This document shows, piece by piece, positions 12,856-24,721 of a DNA stretch of 64,000 nucleotides (positions are counted from its first letter, which is position 1; every line of letters starts with the position of its first letter). The translations under genes and the position numbers were made by a program. The notes beneath the pieces are model-generated. The model saw only the letters and a list, made by a program, of their open reading frames with translations, had not been told where the DNA came from and did not search any database. Origin of the DNA: Mytilus edulis (Eukaryota > Mollusca > Bivalvia > Mytilida > Mytilidae); the NCBI RefSeq assembly GCF_963676685.1, contig NC_092348.1:29921386-29985385 (forward strand). Direction: 5' to 3'.

Positions 12856-12938
12856 AGTGTGGTGGCCGAGTGGTTAAGGCGTTGGACTTAAGTTCCAATG
12901 GACGTATGTCCGCGTGGGTTCGAACCCCACCCGCACTA
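12856..12938 (+). tRNA. tRNA-Leu(UAA)
   Basis: Identical to the type copy. Spacer cacta/T10/ATA. First member of the second dimer. Confidence 0.97.
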
Positions 12939-13535
12939 GTCTTATTTTTATTACACCAAATTGAAGTTTTGCCTGAAACTGAGTGAATTGTACGCAAGTG
13001 AAGCTCCTTATAATATCGAATAAGCAATGCAATCAAAGTTCCCAAATATAGATCTACAGTTGCTGCTAGAACAGTAAGTAATGCTTTAAATTGTTACCGC
13101 AGTATTTTTTCCTAATAGCGCAACTGCAATCAGGAGTAACATTTAAAATGACTAAGCAGATATCATATGCCCTTGCAGTACACTTTTATGAAAAGGAAAA
13201 ATATTGTATGTAAAATTGCTCCCGTGATGCGAATTGATTTTTTTTTCTTTCGGTGAAATGATCGTTTATGAGATAATAAACTTTTTTTTCTCTCGCAATT
13301 ATGAAAATTCTTACAGTAACGGTACTCGGGTTGACAAAACATCAAGTTTCACTTAATTGAATGTTTCAGCATGAAATCAGTTGAATTGCACGGGATTTTC
13401 GATGAAAAGGCTGTCTATTTGATTATTTTTCCTTTGCGGTATTTGATCTACACAATTGCGCCTTACAAATGAAATGCGAACATTGTGATAAGTAGCTATA
13501 GATTCATGTAACCATTTAAGATCCCCATCTGTAAC

Positions 13536-13618
13536 AGTGTGGCGGCCGAGTGGTTAAGGCGTTGGACTTAAGTTCCAATGGACGTATGTCCGCGTGGGTT
13601 CGAACCCCACCCGCACTA
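13536..13618 (+). tRNA. tRNA-Leu(UAA), C8 variant
   Basis: C at position 8. Spacer cattt/T9/ATA. Second member of the second dimer. Confidence 0.93.
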
Positions 13619-14215
13619 GTCTTATTTTTATTACACCAAATTGAAGTTTTGCCTGAAACTGAGTGAATTGTACGCAAGTGAAGCTCCTTATAATATCGAA
13701 TAAGCAATGCAATCAAAGTTCCCAAATATAGATCTACAGTTGCTGCTAGAACAGTAAGTAATGCTTTAAATTGTTACCGCAGTATTTTTTCCTAATAGCG
13801 CAACTGCAATCAGGAGTAACACTTAAAATGACTAAGCAGATATCATATGCCCTTGCAGTACACTTTTATGAAAAGGAAAAATATTGTATGTAAAATTGCT
13901 CCCGTGATGCGAATTGATTTTTTTTTCTTTCGGTGAAATGATCGTTTATGAGATAATAAACTTTTTTTTCTCTCGCAATTATGAAAATTCTTACAGTAAC
14001 GGTACTCGGGTTGACAAAACATCAAGTTTCACTTAATTGAATGTTTCAGCATGAAATCAGTTGAATTGCACGGGATTTTCGATGAAAAGGCTGTCTATTT
14101 GATTATTTTTCCTTTGCGGTATTTGATCTACACAATTGCGCCTTACAAATGAAATGCGAACATTGTGATAAGTAGCTATAGATTCATGTAACCATTTAAG
14201 ATCCCCATCTGTAAC

Positions 14216-14298
14216 AGTGTGGTGGCCGAGTGGTTAAGGCGTTGGACTTAAGTTCCAATGGACGTATGTCCGCGTGGGTTCGAACCCCACCCGCACTA
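14216..14298 (+). tRNA. tRNA-Leu(UAA)
   Basis: Identical to the type copy. Spacer cactt/T9/ATA; first of five successive units with this haplotype. Confidence 0.97.
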
Positions 14299-14895
14299 GT
14301 CTTATTTTTATTACACCAAATTGAAGTTTTGCCTGAAACTGAGTGAATTGTACGCAAGTGAAGCTCCTTATAATATCGAATAAGCAATGCAATCAAAGTT
14401 CCCAAATATAGATCTACAGTTGCTGCTAGAACAGTAAGTAATGCTTTAAATTGTTACCGCAGTATTTTTTCCTAATAGCGCAACTGCAATCAGGAGTAAC
14501 ACTTAAAATGACTAAGCAGATATCATATGCCCTTGCAGTACACTTTTATGAAAAGGAAAAATATTGTATGTAAAATTGCTCCCGTGATGCGAATTGATTT
14601 TTTTTTCTTTCGGTGAAATGATCGTTTATGAGATAATAAACTTTTTTTTCTCTCGCAATTATGAAAATTCTTACAGTAACGGTACTCGGGTTGACAAAAC
14701 ATCAAGTTTCACTTAATTGAATGTTTCAGCATGAAATCAGTTGAATTGCACGGGATTTTCGATGAAAAGGCTGTCTATTTGATTATTTTTCCTTTGCGGT
14801 ATTTGATCTACACAATTGCGCCTTACAAATGAAATGCGAACATTGTGATAAGTAGCTATAGATTCATGTAACCATTTAAGATCCCCATCTGTAAC

Positions 14896-14978
14896 AGTGT
14901 GGTGGCCGAGTGGTTAAGGCGTTGGACTTAAGTTCCAATGGACGTATGTCCGCGTGGGTTCGAACCCCACCCGCACTA
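14896..14978 (+). tRNA. tRNA-Leu(UAA)
   Basis: Identical to the type copy. Spacer cactt/T9/ATA. Confidence 0.97.
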
Positions 14979-15575
14979 GTCTTATTTTTATTACACCAAA
15001 TTGAAGTTTTGCCTGAAACTGAGTGAATTGTACGCAAGTGAAGCTCCTTATAATATCGAATAAGCAATGCAATCAAAGTTCCCAAATATAGATCTACAGT
15101 TGCTGCTAGAACAGTAAGTAATGCTTTAAATTGTTACCGCAGTATTTTTTCCTAATAGCGCAACTGCAATCAGGAGTAACACTTAAAATGACTAAGCAGA
15201 TATCATATGCCCTTGCAGTACACTTTTATGAAAAGGAAAAATATTGTATGTAAAATTGCTCCCGTGATGCGAATTGATTTTTTTTTCTTTCGGTGAAATG
15301 ATCGTTTATGAGATAATAAACTTTTTTTTCTCTCGCAATTATGAAAATTCTTACAGTAACGGTACTCGGGTTGACAAAACATCAAGTTTCACTTAATTGA
15401 ATGTTTCAGCATGAAATCAGTTGAATTGCACGGGATTTTCGATGAAAAGGCTGTCTATTTGATTATTTTTCCTTTGCGGTATTTGATCTACACAATTGCG
15501 CCTTACAAATGAAATGCGAACATTGTGATAAGTAGCTATAGATTCATGTAACCATTTAAGATCCCCATCTGTAAC

Positions 15576-15658
15576 AGTGTGGTGGCCGAGTGGTTAAGGC
15601 GTTGGACTTAAGTTCCAATGGACGTATGTCCGCGTGGGTTCGAACCCCACCCGCACTA
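15576..15658 (+). tRNA. tRNA-Leu(UAA)
   Basis: Identical to the type copy. Spacer cactt/T9/ATA. Confidence 0.97.
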
Positions 15659-16255
15659 GTCTTATTTTTATTACACCAAATTGAAGTTTTGCCTGAAACT
15701 GAGTGAATTGTACGCAAGTGAAGCTCCTTATAATATCGAATAAGCAATGCAATCAAAGTTCCCAAATATAGATCTACAGTTGCTGCTAGAACAGTAAGTA
15801 ATGCTTTAAATTGTTACCGCAGTATTTTTTCCTAATAGCGCAACTGCAATCAGGAGTAACACTTAAAATGACTAAGCAGATATCATATGCCCTTGCAGTA
15901 CACTTTTATGAAAAGGAAAAATATTGTATGTAAAATTGCTCCCGTGATGCGAATTGATTTTTTTTTCTTTCGGTGAAATGATCGTTTATGAGATAATAAA
16001 CTTTTTTTTCTCTCGCAATTATGAAAATTCTTACAGTAACGGTACTCGGGTTGACAAAACATCAAGTTTCACTTAATTGAATGTTTCAGCATGAAATCAG
16101 TTGAATTGCACGGGATTTTCGATGAAAAGGCTGTCTATTTGATTATTTTTCCTTTGCGGTATTTGATCTACACAATTGCGCCTTACAAATGAAATGCGAA
16201 CATTGTGATAAGTAGCTATAGATTCATGTAACCATTTAAGATCCCCATCTGTAAC

Positions 16256-16338
16256 AGTGTGGTGGCCGAGTGGTTAAGGCGTTGGACTTAAGTTCCAATG
16301 GACGTATGTCCGCGTGGGTTCGAACCCCACCCGCACTA
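16256..16338 (+). tRNA. tRNA-Leu(UAA)
   Basis: Identical to the type copy. Spacer cactt/T9/ATA. Confidence 0.97.
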
Positions 16339-16935
16339 GTCTTATTTTTATTACACCAAATTGAAGTTTTGCCTGAAACTGAGTGAATTGTACGCAAGTG
16401 AAGCTCCTTATAATATCGAATAAGCAATGCAATCAAAGTTCCCAAATATAGATCTACAGTTGCTGCTAGAACAGTAAGTAATGCTTTAAATTGTTACCGC
16501 AGTATTTTTTCCTAATAGCGCAACTGCAATCAGGAGTAACACTTAAAATGACTAAGCAGATATCATATGCCCTTGCAGTACACTTTTATGAAAAGGAAAA
16601 ATATTGTATGTAAAATTGCTCCCGTGATGCGAATTGATTTTTTTTTCTTTCGGTGAAATGATCGTTTATGAGATAATAAACTTTTTTTTCTCTCGCAATT
16701 ATGAAAATTCTTACAGTAACGGTACTCGGGTTGACAAAACATCAAGTTTCACTTAATTGAATGTTTCAGCATGAAATCAGTTGAATTGCACGGGATTTTC
16801 GATGAAAAGGCTGTCTATTTGATTATTTTTCCTTTGCGGTATTTGATCTACACAATTGCGCCTTACAAATGAAATGCGAACATTGTGATAAGTAGCTATA
16901 GATTCATGTAACCATTTAAGATCCCCATCTGTAAC

Positions 16936-17018
16936 AGTGTGGTGGCCGAGTGGTTAAGGCGTTGGACTTAAGTTCCAATGGACGTATGTCCGCGTGGGTT
17001 CGAACCCCACCCGCACTA
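16936..17018 (+). tRNA. tRNA-Leu(UAA)
   Basis: Identical to the type copy. Spacer cactt/T9/ATA. Confidence 0.97.
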
Positions 17019-17616
17019 GTCTTATTTTTATTACACCAAATTGAAGTTTTGCCTGAAACTGAGTGAATTGTACGCAAGTGAAGCTCCTTATAATATCGAA
17101 TAAGCAATGCAATCAAAGTTCCCAAATATAGATCTACAGTTGCTGCTAGAACAGTAAGTAATGCTTTAAATTGTTACCGCAGTATTTTTTCCTAATAGCG
17201 CAACTGCAATCAGGAGTAACACTTAAAATGACTAAGCAGATATCATATGCCCTTGCAGTACACTTTTATGAAAAGGAAAAATATTGTATGTAAAATTGCT
17301 CCCGTGATGCGAATTGATTTTTTTTTTCTTTCGGTGAAATGATCGTTTATGAGATAATAAACTTTTTTTTCTCTCGCAATTATGAAAATTCTTACAGTAA
17401 CGGTACTCGGGTTGACAAAACATCAAGTTTCACTTAATTGAATGTTTCAGCATGAAATCAGTTGAATTGCACGGGATTTTCGATGAAAAGGCTGTCTATT
17501 TGATTATTTTTCCTTTGCGGTATTTGATCTACACAATTGCGCCTTACAAATGAAATGCGAACATTGTGATAAGTAGCTATATATTCATGTAACCATTTAA
17601 GATCCCCATCTGTAAC

Positions 17617-17699
17617 AGTGTGGTGGCCGAGTGGTTAAGGCGTTGGACTTAAGTTCCAATGGACGTATGTCCGCGTGGGTTCGAACCCCACCCGCACTA
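17617..17699 (+). tRNA. tRNA-Leu(UAA)
   Basis: Gene identical to the type copy. Spacer cactt/T10/ATA, a mosaic haplotype, with a private G to T change about 36 bp upstream of the gene. Confidence 0.97.
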
Positions 17700-18297
17700 G
17701 TCTTATTTTTATTACACCAAATTGAAGTTTTGCCTGAAACTGAGTGAATTGTACGCAAGTGAAGCTCCTTATAATATCGAATAAGCAATGCAATCAAAGT
17801 TCCCAAATATAGATCTACAGTTGCTGCTAGAACAGTAAGTAATGCTTTAAATTGTTACCGCAGTATTTTTTCCTAATAGCGCAACTGCAATCAGGAGTAA
17901 CACTAAAAATGACTAAGCAGATATCATATGCCCTTGCAGTACACTTTTATGAAAAGGAAAAATATTGTATGTAAAATTGCTCCCGTGATGCGAATTGATT
18001 TTTTTTTTCTTTCGGTGAAATGATCGTTTATGAGATAATAAACTTTTTTTTCTCTCGCAATTATGAAAATTCTTACAGTAACGGTACTCGGGTTGACAAA
18101 ACATCAAGTTTCACTTAATTGAATGTTTCAGCATGAAATCAGTTGAATTGCACGGGATTTTCGATGAAAAGGCTGTCTATTTGATTATTTTTCCTTTGCG
18201 GTATTTGATCTACACAATTGCGCCTTACAAATGAAATGCGAACATTGTGATAAGTAGCTATAGATTCATGTAACCATTTAAGATCCCCATCTGTAAC

Positions 18298-18380
18298 AGT
18301 GTGGTGGCCGAGTGGTTAAGGCGTTGGACTTAAGTTCCAATGGACGTATGTCCGCGTGGGTTCGAACCCCACCCGCACTA
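18298..18380 (+). tRNA. tRNA-Leu(UAA)
   Basis: Identical to the type copy. Spacer cacta/T10/ATA. First member of a three-unit repeat. Confidence 0.97.
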
Positions 18381-18978
18381 GTCTTATTTTTATTACACCA
18401 AATTGAAGTTTTGCCTGAAACTGAGTGAATTGTACGCAAGTGAAGCTCCTTATAATATCGAATAAGCAATGCAATCAAAGTTCCCAAATATAGATCTACA
18501 GTTGCTGCTAGAACAGTAAGTAATGCTTTAAATTGTTACCGCAGTATTTTTTCCTAATAGCGCAACTGCAATCAGGAGTAACATTTAAAATGACTAAGCA
18601 GATATCATATGCCCTTGCAGTACACTTTTATGAAAAGGAAAAATATTGTATGTAAAATTGCTCCCGTGATGCGAATTGATTTTTTTTTTCTTTCGGTGAA
18701 ATGATCGTTTATGAGATAATAAACTTTTTTTTCTCTCGCAATTATGAAAATTCTTACAGTAACGGTACTCGGGTTGACAAAACATCAAGTTTCACTTAAT
18801 TGAATGTTTCAGCATGAAATCAGTTGAATTGCACGGGATTTTCGATGAAAAGGCTGTCTATTTGATTATTTTTCCTTTGCGGTATTTGATCTACACAATT
18901 GCGCCTTACAAATGAAATGCGAACATTGTGATAAGTAGCTATAGATTCATGTAACCATTTAAGATCCCCATCTGTAAC

Positions 18979-19061
18979 AGTGTGGTGGCCGAGTGGTTAA
19001 GGCGTTGGACTTAAGTTCCAATGGACGTATGTCCGCGTGGGTTCGAACCCCACCCGCACTA
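18979..19061 (+). tRNA. tRNA-Leu(UAA)
   Basis: Identical to the type copy. Spacer cattt/T10/ATA. Second member of the trimer. Confidence 0.97.
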
Positions 19062-19658
19062 GTCTTATTTTTATTACACCAAATTGAAGTTTTGCCTGAA
19101 ACTGAGTGAATTGTACGCAAGTGAAGCTCCTTATAATATCGAATAAGCAATGCAATCAAAGTTCCCAAATATAGATCTACAGTTGCTGCTAGAACAGTAA
19201 GTAATGCTTTAAATTGTTACCGCAGTATTTTTTCCTAATAGCGCAACTGCAATCAGGAGTAACATTTAAAATGACTAAGCAGATATCATATGCCCTTGCA
19301 GTACACTTTTATGAAAAGGAAAAATATTGTATGTAAAATTGCTCCCGTGATGCGAATTGATTTTTTTTTCTTTCGGTGAAATGATCGTTTATGAGATAAT
19401 AAACTTTTTTTTCTCTCGCAATTATGAAAATTCTTACAGTAACGGTACTCGGGTTGACAAAACATCAAGTTTCACTTAATTGAATGTTTCAGCATGAAAT
19501 CAGTTGAATTGCACGGGATTTTCGATGAAAAGGCTGTCTATTTGATTATTTTTCCTTTGCGGTATTTGATCTACACAATTGCGCCTTACAAATGAAATGC
19601 GAACATTGTGATAAGTAGCTATAGATTCATGTAACCATTTAAGATCCCCATCTGTAAC

Positions 19659-19741
19659 AGTGTGGTGGCCGAGTGGTTAAGGCGTTGGACTTAAGTTCCA
19701 ATGGACGTATGTCCGCGTGGGTTCGAACCCCACCCGCACTA
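19659..19741 (+). tRNA. tRNA-Leu(UAA)
   Basis: Identical to the type copy. Spacer cattt/T9/ATA. Third member of the trimer. Confidence 0.97.
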
Positions 19742-20339
19742 GTCTTATTTTTATTACACCAAATTGAAGTTTTGCCTGAAACTGAGTGAATTGTACGCAA
19801 GTGAAGCTCCTTATAATATCGAATAAGCAATGCAATCAAAGTTCCCAAATATAGATCTACAGTTGCTGCTAGAACAGTAAGTAATGCTTTAAATTGTTAC
19901 CGCAGTATTTTTTCCTAATAGCGCAACTGCAATCAGGAGTAACACTAAAAATGACTAAGCAGATATCATATGCCCTTGCAGTACACTTTTATGAAAAGGA
20001 AAAATATTGTATGTAAAATTGCTCCCGTGATGCGAATTGATTTTTTTTTTCTTTCGGTGAAATGATCGTTTATGAGATAATAAACTTTTTTTTCTCTCGC
20101 AATTATGAAAATTCTTACAGTAACGGTACTCGGGTTGACAAAACATCAAGTTTCACTTAATTGAATGTTTCAGCATGAAATCAGTTGAATTGCACGGGAT
20201 TTTCGATGAAAAGGCTGTCTATTTGATTATTTTTCCTTTGCGGTATTTGATCTACACAATTGCGCCTTACAAATGAAATGCGAACATTGTGATAAGTAGC
20301 TATAGATTCATGTAACCATTTAAGATCCCCATCTGTAAC

Positions 20340-20422
20340 AGTGTGGTGGCCGAGTGGTTAAGGCGTTGGACTTAAGTTCCAATGGACGTATGTCCGCGTG
20401 GGTTCGAACCCCACCCGCACTA
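20340..20422 (+). tRNA. tRNA-Leu(UAA)
   Basis: Identical to the type copy. Spacer cacta/T10/ATA. First member of the second trimer. Confidence 0.97.
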
Positions 20423-21020
20423 GTCTTATTTTTATTACACCAAATTGAAGTTTTGCCTGAAACTGAGTGAATTGTACGCAAGTGAAGCTCCTTATAATAT
20501 CGAATAAGCAATGCAATCAAAGTTCCCAAATATAGATCTACAGTTGCTGCTAGAACAGTAAGTAATGCTTTAAATTGTTACCGCAGTATTTTTTCCTAAT
20601 AGCGCAACTGCAATCAGGAGTAACATTTAAAATGACTAAGCAGATATCATATGCCCTTGCAGTACACTTTTATGAAAAGGAAAAATATTGTATGTAAAAT
20701 TGCTCCCGTGATGCGAATTGATTTTTTTTTTCTTTCGGTGAAATGATCGTTTATGAGATAATAAACTTTTTTTTCTCTCGCAATTATGAAAATTCTTACA
20801 GTAACGGTACTCGGGTTGACAAAACATCAAGTTTCACTTAATTGAATGTTTCAGCATGAAATCAGTTGAATTGCACGGGATTTTCGATGAAAAGGCTGTC
20901 TATTTGATTATTTTTCCTTTGCGGTATTTGATCTACACAATTGCGCCTTACAAATGAAATGCGAACATTGTGATAAGTAGCTATAGATTCATGTAACCAT
21001 TTAAGATCCCCATCTGTAAC

Positions 21021-21103
21021 AGTGTGGTGGCCGAGTGGTTAAGGCGTTGGACTTAAGTTCCAATGGACGTATGTCCGCGTGGGTTCGAACCCCACCCGCA
21101 CTA
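21021..21103 (+). tRNA. tRNA-Leu(UAA)
   Basis: Identical to the type copy. Spacer cattt/T10/ATA. Second member of the second trimer. Confidence 0.97.
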
Positions 21104-21700
21104 GTCTTATTTTTATTACACCAAATTGAAGTTTTGCCTGAAACTGAGTGAATTGTACGCAAGTGAAGCTCCTTATAATATCGAATAAGCAATGCAATCA
21201 AAGTTCCCAAATATAGATCTACAGTTGCTGCTAGAACAGTAAGTAATGCTTTAAATTGTTACCGCAGTATTTTTTCCTAATAGCGCAACTGCAATCAGGA
21301 GTAACATTTAAAATGACTAAGCAGATATCATATGCCCTTGCAGTACACTTTTATGAAAAGGAAAAATATTGTATGTAAAATTGCTCCCGTGATGCGAATT
21401 GATTTTTTTTTCTTTCGGTGAAATGATCGTTTATGAGATAATAAACTTTTTTTTCTCTCGCAATTATGAAAATTCTTACAGTAACGGTACTCGGGTTGAC
21501 AAAACATCAAGTTTCACTTAATTGAATGTTTCAGCATGAAATCAGTTGAATTGCACGGGATTTTCGATGAAAAGGCTGTCTATTTGATTATTTTTCCTTT
21601 GCGGTATTTGATCTACACAATTGCGCCTTACAAATGAAATGCGAACATTGTGATAAGTAGCTATAGATTCATGTAACCATTTAAGATCCCCATCTGTAAC

Positions 21701-21783
21701 AGTGTGGTGGCCGAGTGGTTAAGGCGTTGGACTTAAGTTCCAATGGACGTATGTCCGCGTGGGTTCGAACCCCACCCGCACTA
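21701..21783 (+). tRNA. tRNA-Leu(UAA)
   Basis: Identical to the type copy. Spacer cattt/T9/ATA. Third member of the second trimer. Confidence 0.97.
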
Positions 21784-22381
21784 GTCTTATTTTTATTACA
21801 CCAAATTGAAGTTTTGCCTGAAACTGAGTGAATTGTACGCAAGTGAAGCTCCTTATAATATCGAATAAGCAATGCAATCAAAGTTCCCAAATATAGATCT
21901 ACAGTTGCTGCTAGAACAGTAAGTAATGCTTTAAATTGTTACCGCAGTATTTTTTCCTAATAGCGCAACTGCAATCAGGAGTAACACTAAAAATGACTAA
22001 GCAGATATCATATGCCCTTGCAGTACACTTTTATGAAAAGGAAAAATATTGTATGTAAAATTGCTCCCGTGATGCGAATTGATTTTTTTTTTCTTTCGGT
22101 GAAATGATCGTTTATGAGATAATAAACTTTTTTTTCTCTCGCAATTATGAAAATTCTTACAGTAACGGTACTCGGGTTGACAAAACATCAAGTTTCACTT
22201 AATTGAATGTTTCAGCATGAAATCAGTTGAATTGCACGGGATTTTCGATGAAAAGGCTGTCTATTTGATTATTTTTCCTTTGCGGTATTTGATCTACACA
22301 ATTGCGCCTTACAAATGAAATGCGAACATTGTGATAAGTAGCTATAGATTCATGTAACCATTTAAGATCCCCATCTGTAAC

Positions 22382-22464
22382 AGTGTGGTGGCCGAGTGGT
22401 TAAGGCGTTGGACTTAAGTTCCAATGGACGTATGTCCGCGTGGGTTCGAACCCCACCCGCACTA
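22382..22464 (+). tRNA. tRNA-Leu(UAA)
   Basis: Identical to the type copy. Spacer cacta/T10/ATA. Confidence 0.97.
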
Positions 22465-23062
22465 GTCTTATTTTTATTACACCAAATTGAAGTTTTGCCT
22501 GAAACTGAGTGAATTGTACGCAAGTGAAGCTCCTTATAATATCGAATAAGCAATGCAATCAAAGTTCCCAAATATAGATCTACAGTTGCTGCTAGAACAG
22601 TAAGTAATGCTTTAAATTGTTACCGCAGTATTTTTTCCTAATAGCGCAACTGCAATCAGGAGTAACACTAAAAATGACTAAGCAGATATCATATGCCCTT
22701 GCAGTACACTTTTATGAAAAGGAAAAATATTGTATGTAAAATTGCTCCCGTGATGCGAATTGATTTTTTTTTTCTTTCGGTGAAATGATCGTTTATGAGA
22801 TAATAAACTTTTTTTTCTCTCGCAATTATGAAAATTCTTACAGTAACGGTACTCGGGTTGACAAAACATCAAGTTTCACTTAATTGAATGTTTCAGCATG
22901 AAATCAGTTGAATTGCACGGGATTTTCGATGAAAAGGCTGTCTATTTGATTATTTTTCCTTTGCGGTATTTGATCTACACAATTGCGCCTTACAAATGAA
23001 ATGCGAACATTGTGATAAGTAGCTATAGATTCATGTAACCATTTAAGATCCCCATCTGTAAC

Positions 23063-23145
23063 AGTGTGGTGGCCGAGTGGTTAAGGCGTTGGACTTAAGT
23101 TCCAATGGACGTATGTCCGCGTGGGTTCGAACCCCACCCGCACTA
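23063..23145 (+). tRNA. tRNA-Leu(UAA)
   Basis: Identical to the type copy. Spacer cacta/T10/ATA. Confidence 0.97.
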
Positions 23146-23742
23146 GTCTTATTTTTATTACACCAAATTGAAGTTTTGCCTGAAACTGAGTGAATTGTAC
23201 GCAAGTGAAGCTCCTTATAATATCGAATAAGCAATGCAATCAAAGTTCCCAAATATAGATCTACAGTTGCTGCTAGAACAGTAAGTAATGCTTTAAATTG
23301 TTACCGCAGTATTTTTTCCTAATAGCGCAACTGCAATCAGGAGTAACACTTAAAATGACTAAGCAGATATCATATGCCCTTGCAGTACACTTTTATGAAA
23401 AGGAAAAATATTGTATGTAAAATTGCTCCCGTGATGCGAATTGATTTTTTTTTCTTTCGGTGAAATGATCGTTTATGAGATAATAAACTTTTTTTTCTCT
23501 CGCAATTATGAAAATTCTTACAGTAACGGTACTCGGGTTGACAAAACATCAAGTTTCACTTAATTGAATGTTTCAGCATGAAATCAGTTGAATTGCACGG
23601 GATTTTCGATGAAAAGGCTGTCTATTTGATTATTTTTCCTTTGCGGTATTTGATCTACACAATTGCGCCTTACAAATGAAATGCGAACATTGTGATAAGT
23701 AGCTATAGATTCATGTAACCATTTAAGATCCCCATCTGTAAC

Positions 23743-23825
23743 AGTGTGGTGGCCGAGTGGTTAAGGCGTTGGACTTAAGTTCCAATGGACGTATGTCCGC
23801 GTGGGTTCGAACCCCACCCGCACTA
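23743..23825 (+). tRNA. tRNA-Leu(UAA)
   Basis: Gene identical to the type copy. Spacer cactt/T9/ATA. The spacer just downstream carries gaaattttg instead of gaagttttg, an allele seen only in the units next to the LINEs. Confidence 0.97.
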
Positions 23826-24423
23826 GTCTTATTTTTATTACACCAAATTGAAATTTTGCCTGAAACTGAGTGAATTGTACGCAAGTGAAGCTCCTTATAA
23901 TATCGAATAAGCAATGCAATCAAAGTTCCCAAATATAGATCTACAGTTGCTGCTAGAACAGTAAGTAATGCTTTAAATTGTTACCGCAGTATTTTTTCCT
24001 AATAGCGCAACTGCAATCAGGAGTAACACTTAAAATGACTAAGCAGATATCATATGCCCTTGCAGTACACTTTTATGAAAAGGAAAAATATTGTATGTAA
24101 AATTGCTCCCGTGATGCGAATTGATTTTTTTTTTCTTTCGGTGAAATGATCGTTTATGAGATGATAAACTTTTTTTTCTCTCGCAATTATGAAAATTCTT
24201 ACAGTAACGGTACTCGGGTTGACAAAACATCAAGTTTCACTTAATTGAATGTTTCAGCATGAAATCAGTTGAATTGCACGGGATTTTCGATGAAAAGGCT
24301 GTCTATTTGATTATTTTTCCTTTGCGGTATTTGATCTACACAATTGCGCCTTACAAATGAAATGCGAACATTGTGATAAGTAGCTATAGATTCATGTAAC
24401 CATTTAAGATCCCCATCTGTATC

Positions 24424-24454
24424 AGTGTGGTGGCCGAGTGGTTAAGGCGTTGGA
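24424..24454 (+). pseudogene. tRNA-Leu 5' remnant split by LINE L1
   Basis: The first 31 nt of a tRNA-Leu gene (acceptor 5' strand, D arm with intact A box, 5' anticodon stem) end abruptly at the 5' end of L1. The matching 3' half is at 30641-30703. The B box has moved 6 kb away, so the gene is dead. Upstream the sequence reads tgtatcag rather than tgtaacag. Confidence 0.95.
24444..24454 (+). repeat. Target-site duplication of L1, left copy
   Basis: AAGGCGTTGGA, repeated at 30641-30651 directly after the poly(A) tail. The last A could belong to either flank or element. Confidence 0.9.
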
Positions 24455-24626
24455 AATGGATGAATTGAGCACAGCCCATGATGGAAGTGTAAACAAGTCT
24501 CCGGAAAAATTTCGTTGAATTCGACGGATTATATATGATATATTCATAAACAAAGGTAATTCAGATGAACATTGCATTGTAATTGACATTTCGGAACTGA
24601 TAAACTGTTTATATATATGTTGTTTA

Positions 24627-24662
24627 CCCCTACTCTGACGATTTAATCGTTTGGAGGAGGGG
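24627..24662 (+). repeat. Stem-loop in L1 5' UTR
   Basis: Outer arms CCCCTACTC and GGAGGAGGGG enclose an inner perfect ACGAT-TTA-ATCGT hairpin. It lies 60 nt before the ORF1 start. Hairpins also lie near the ORF1 start in L2 and L3. Confidence 0.5.
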
Positions 24663-24721
24663 GGTTGACTTGGGTGCGCTTGACTTTTTTTGTTAGGCAG
24701 TGCTTGCTTTGGAATTTAAAA

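Larger units (their letters stand above)
1..24454 (+). repeat. tRNA-Leu(UAA) tandem array, block 1
   Basis: Head-to-tail 680/681-bp units, each holding one tRNA-Leu(UAA) gene and a spacer of about 597 bp. The block has a partial gene at the left edge, 35 complete copies and a 36th gene cut by retrotransposon L1. Units differ at only a few positions. Length changes between 680 and 681 come from a run of nine or ten T. All genes point the same way. Such uniformity implies recent amplification or ongoing homogenisation. The array continues beyond the left edge of the window. Confidence 0.97.

Noticed and set aside
1-24454. CRISPR-like periodicity
   Set aside because: The repeat is 680 bp with no short repeat-spacer pattern; it is a eukaryotic tRNA array.
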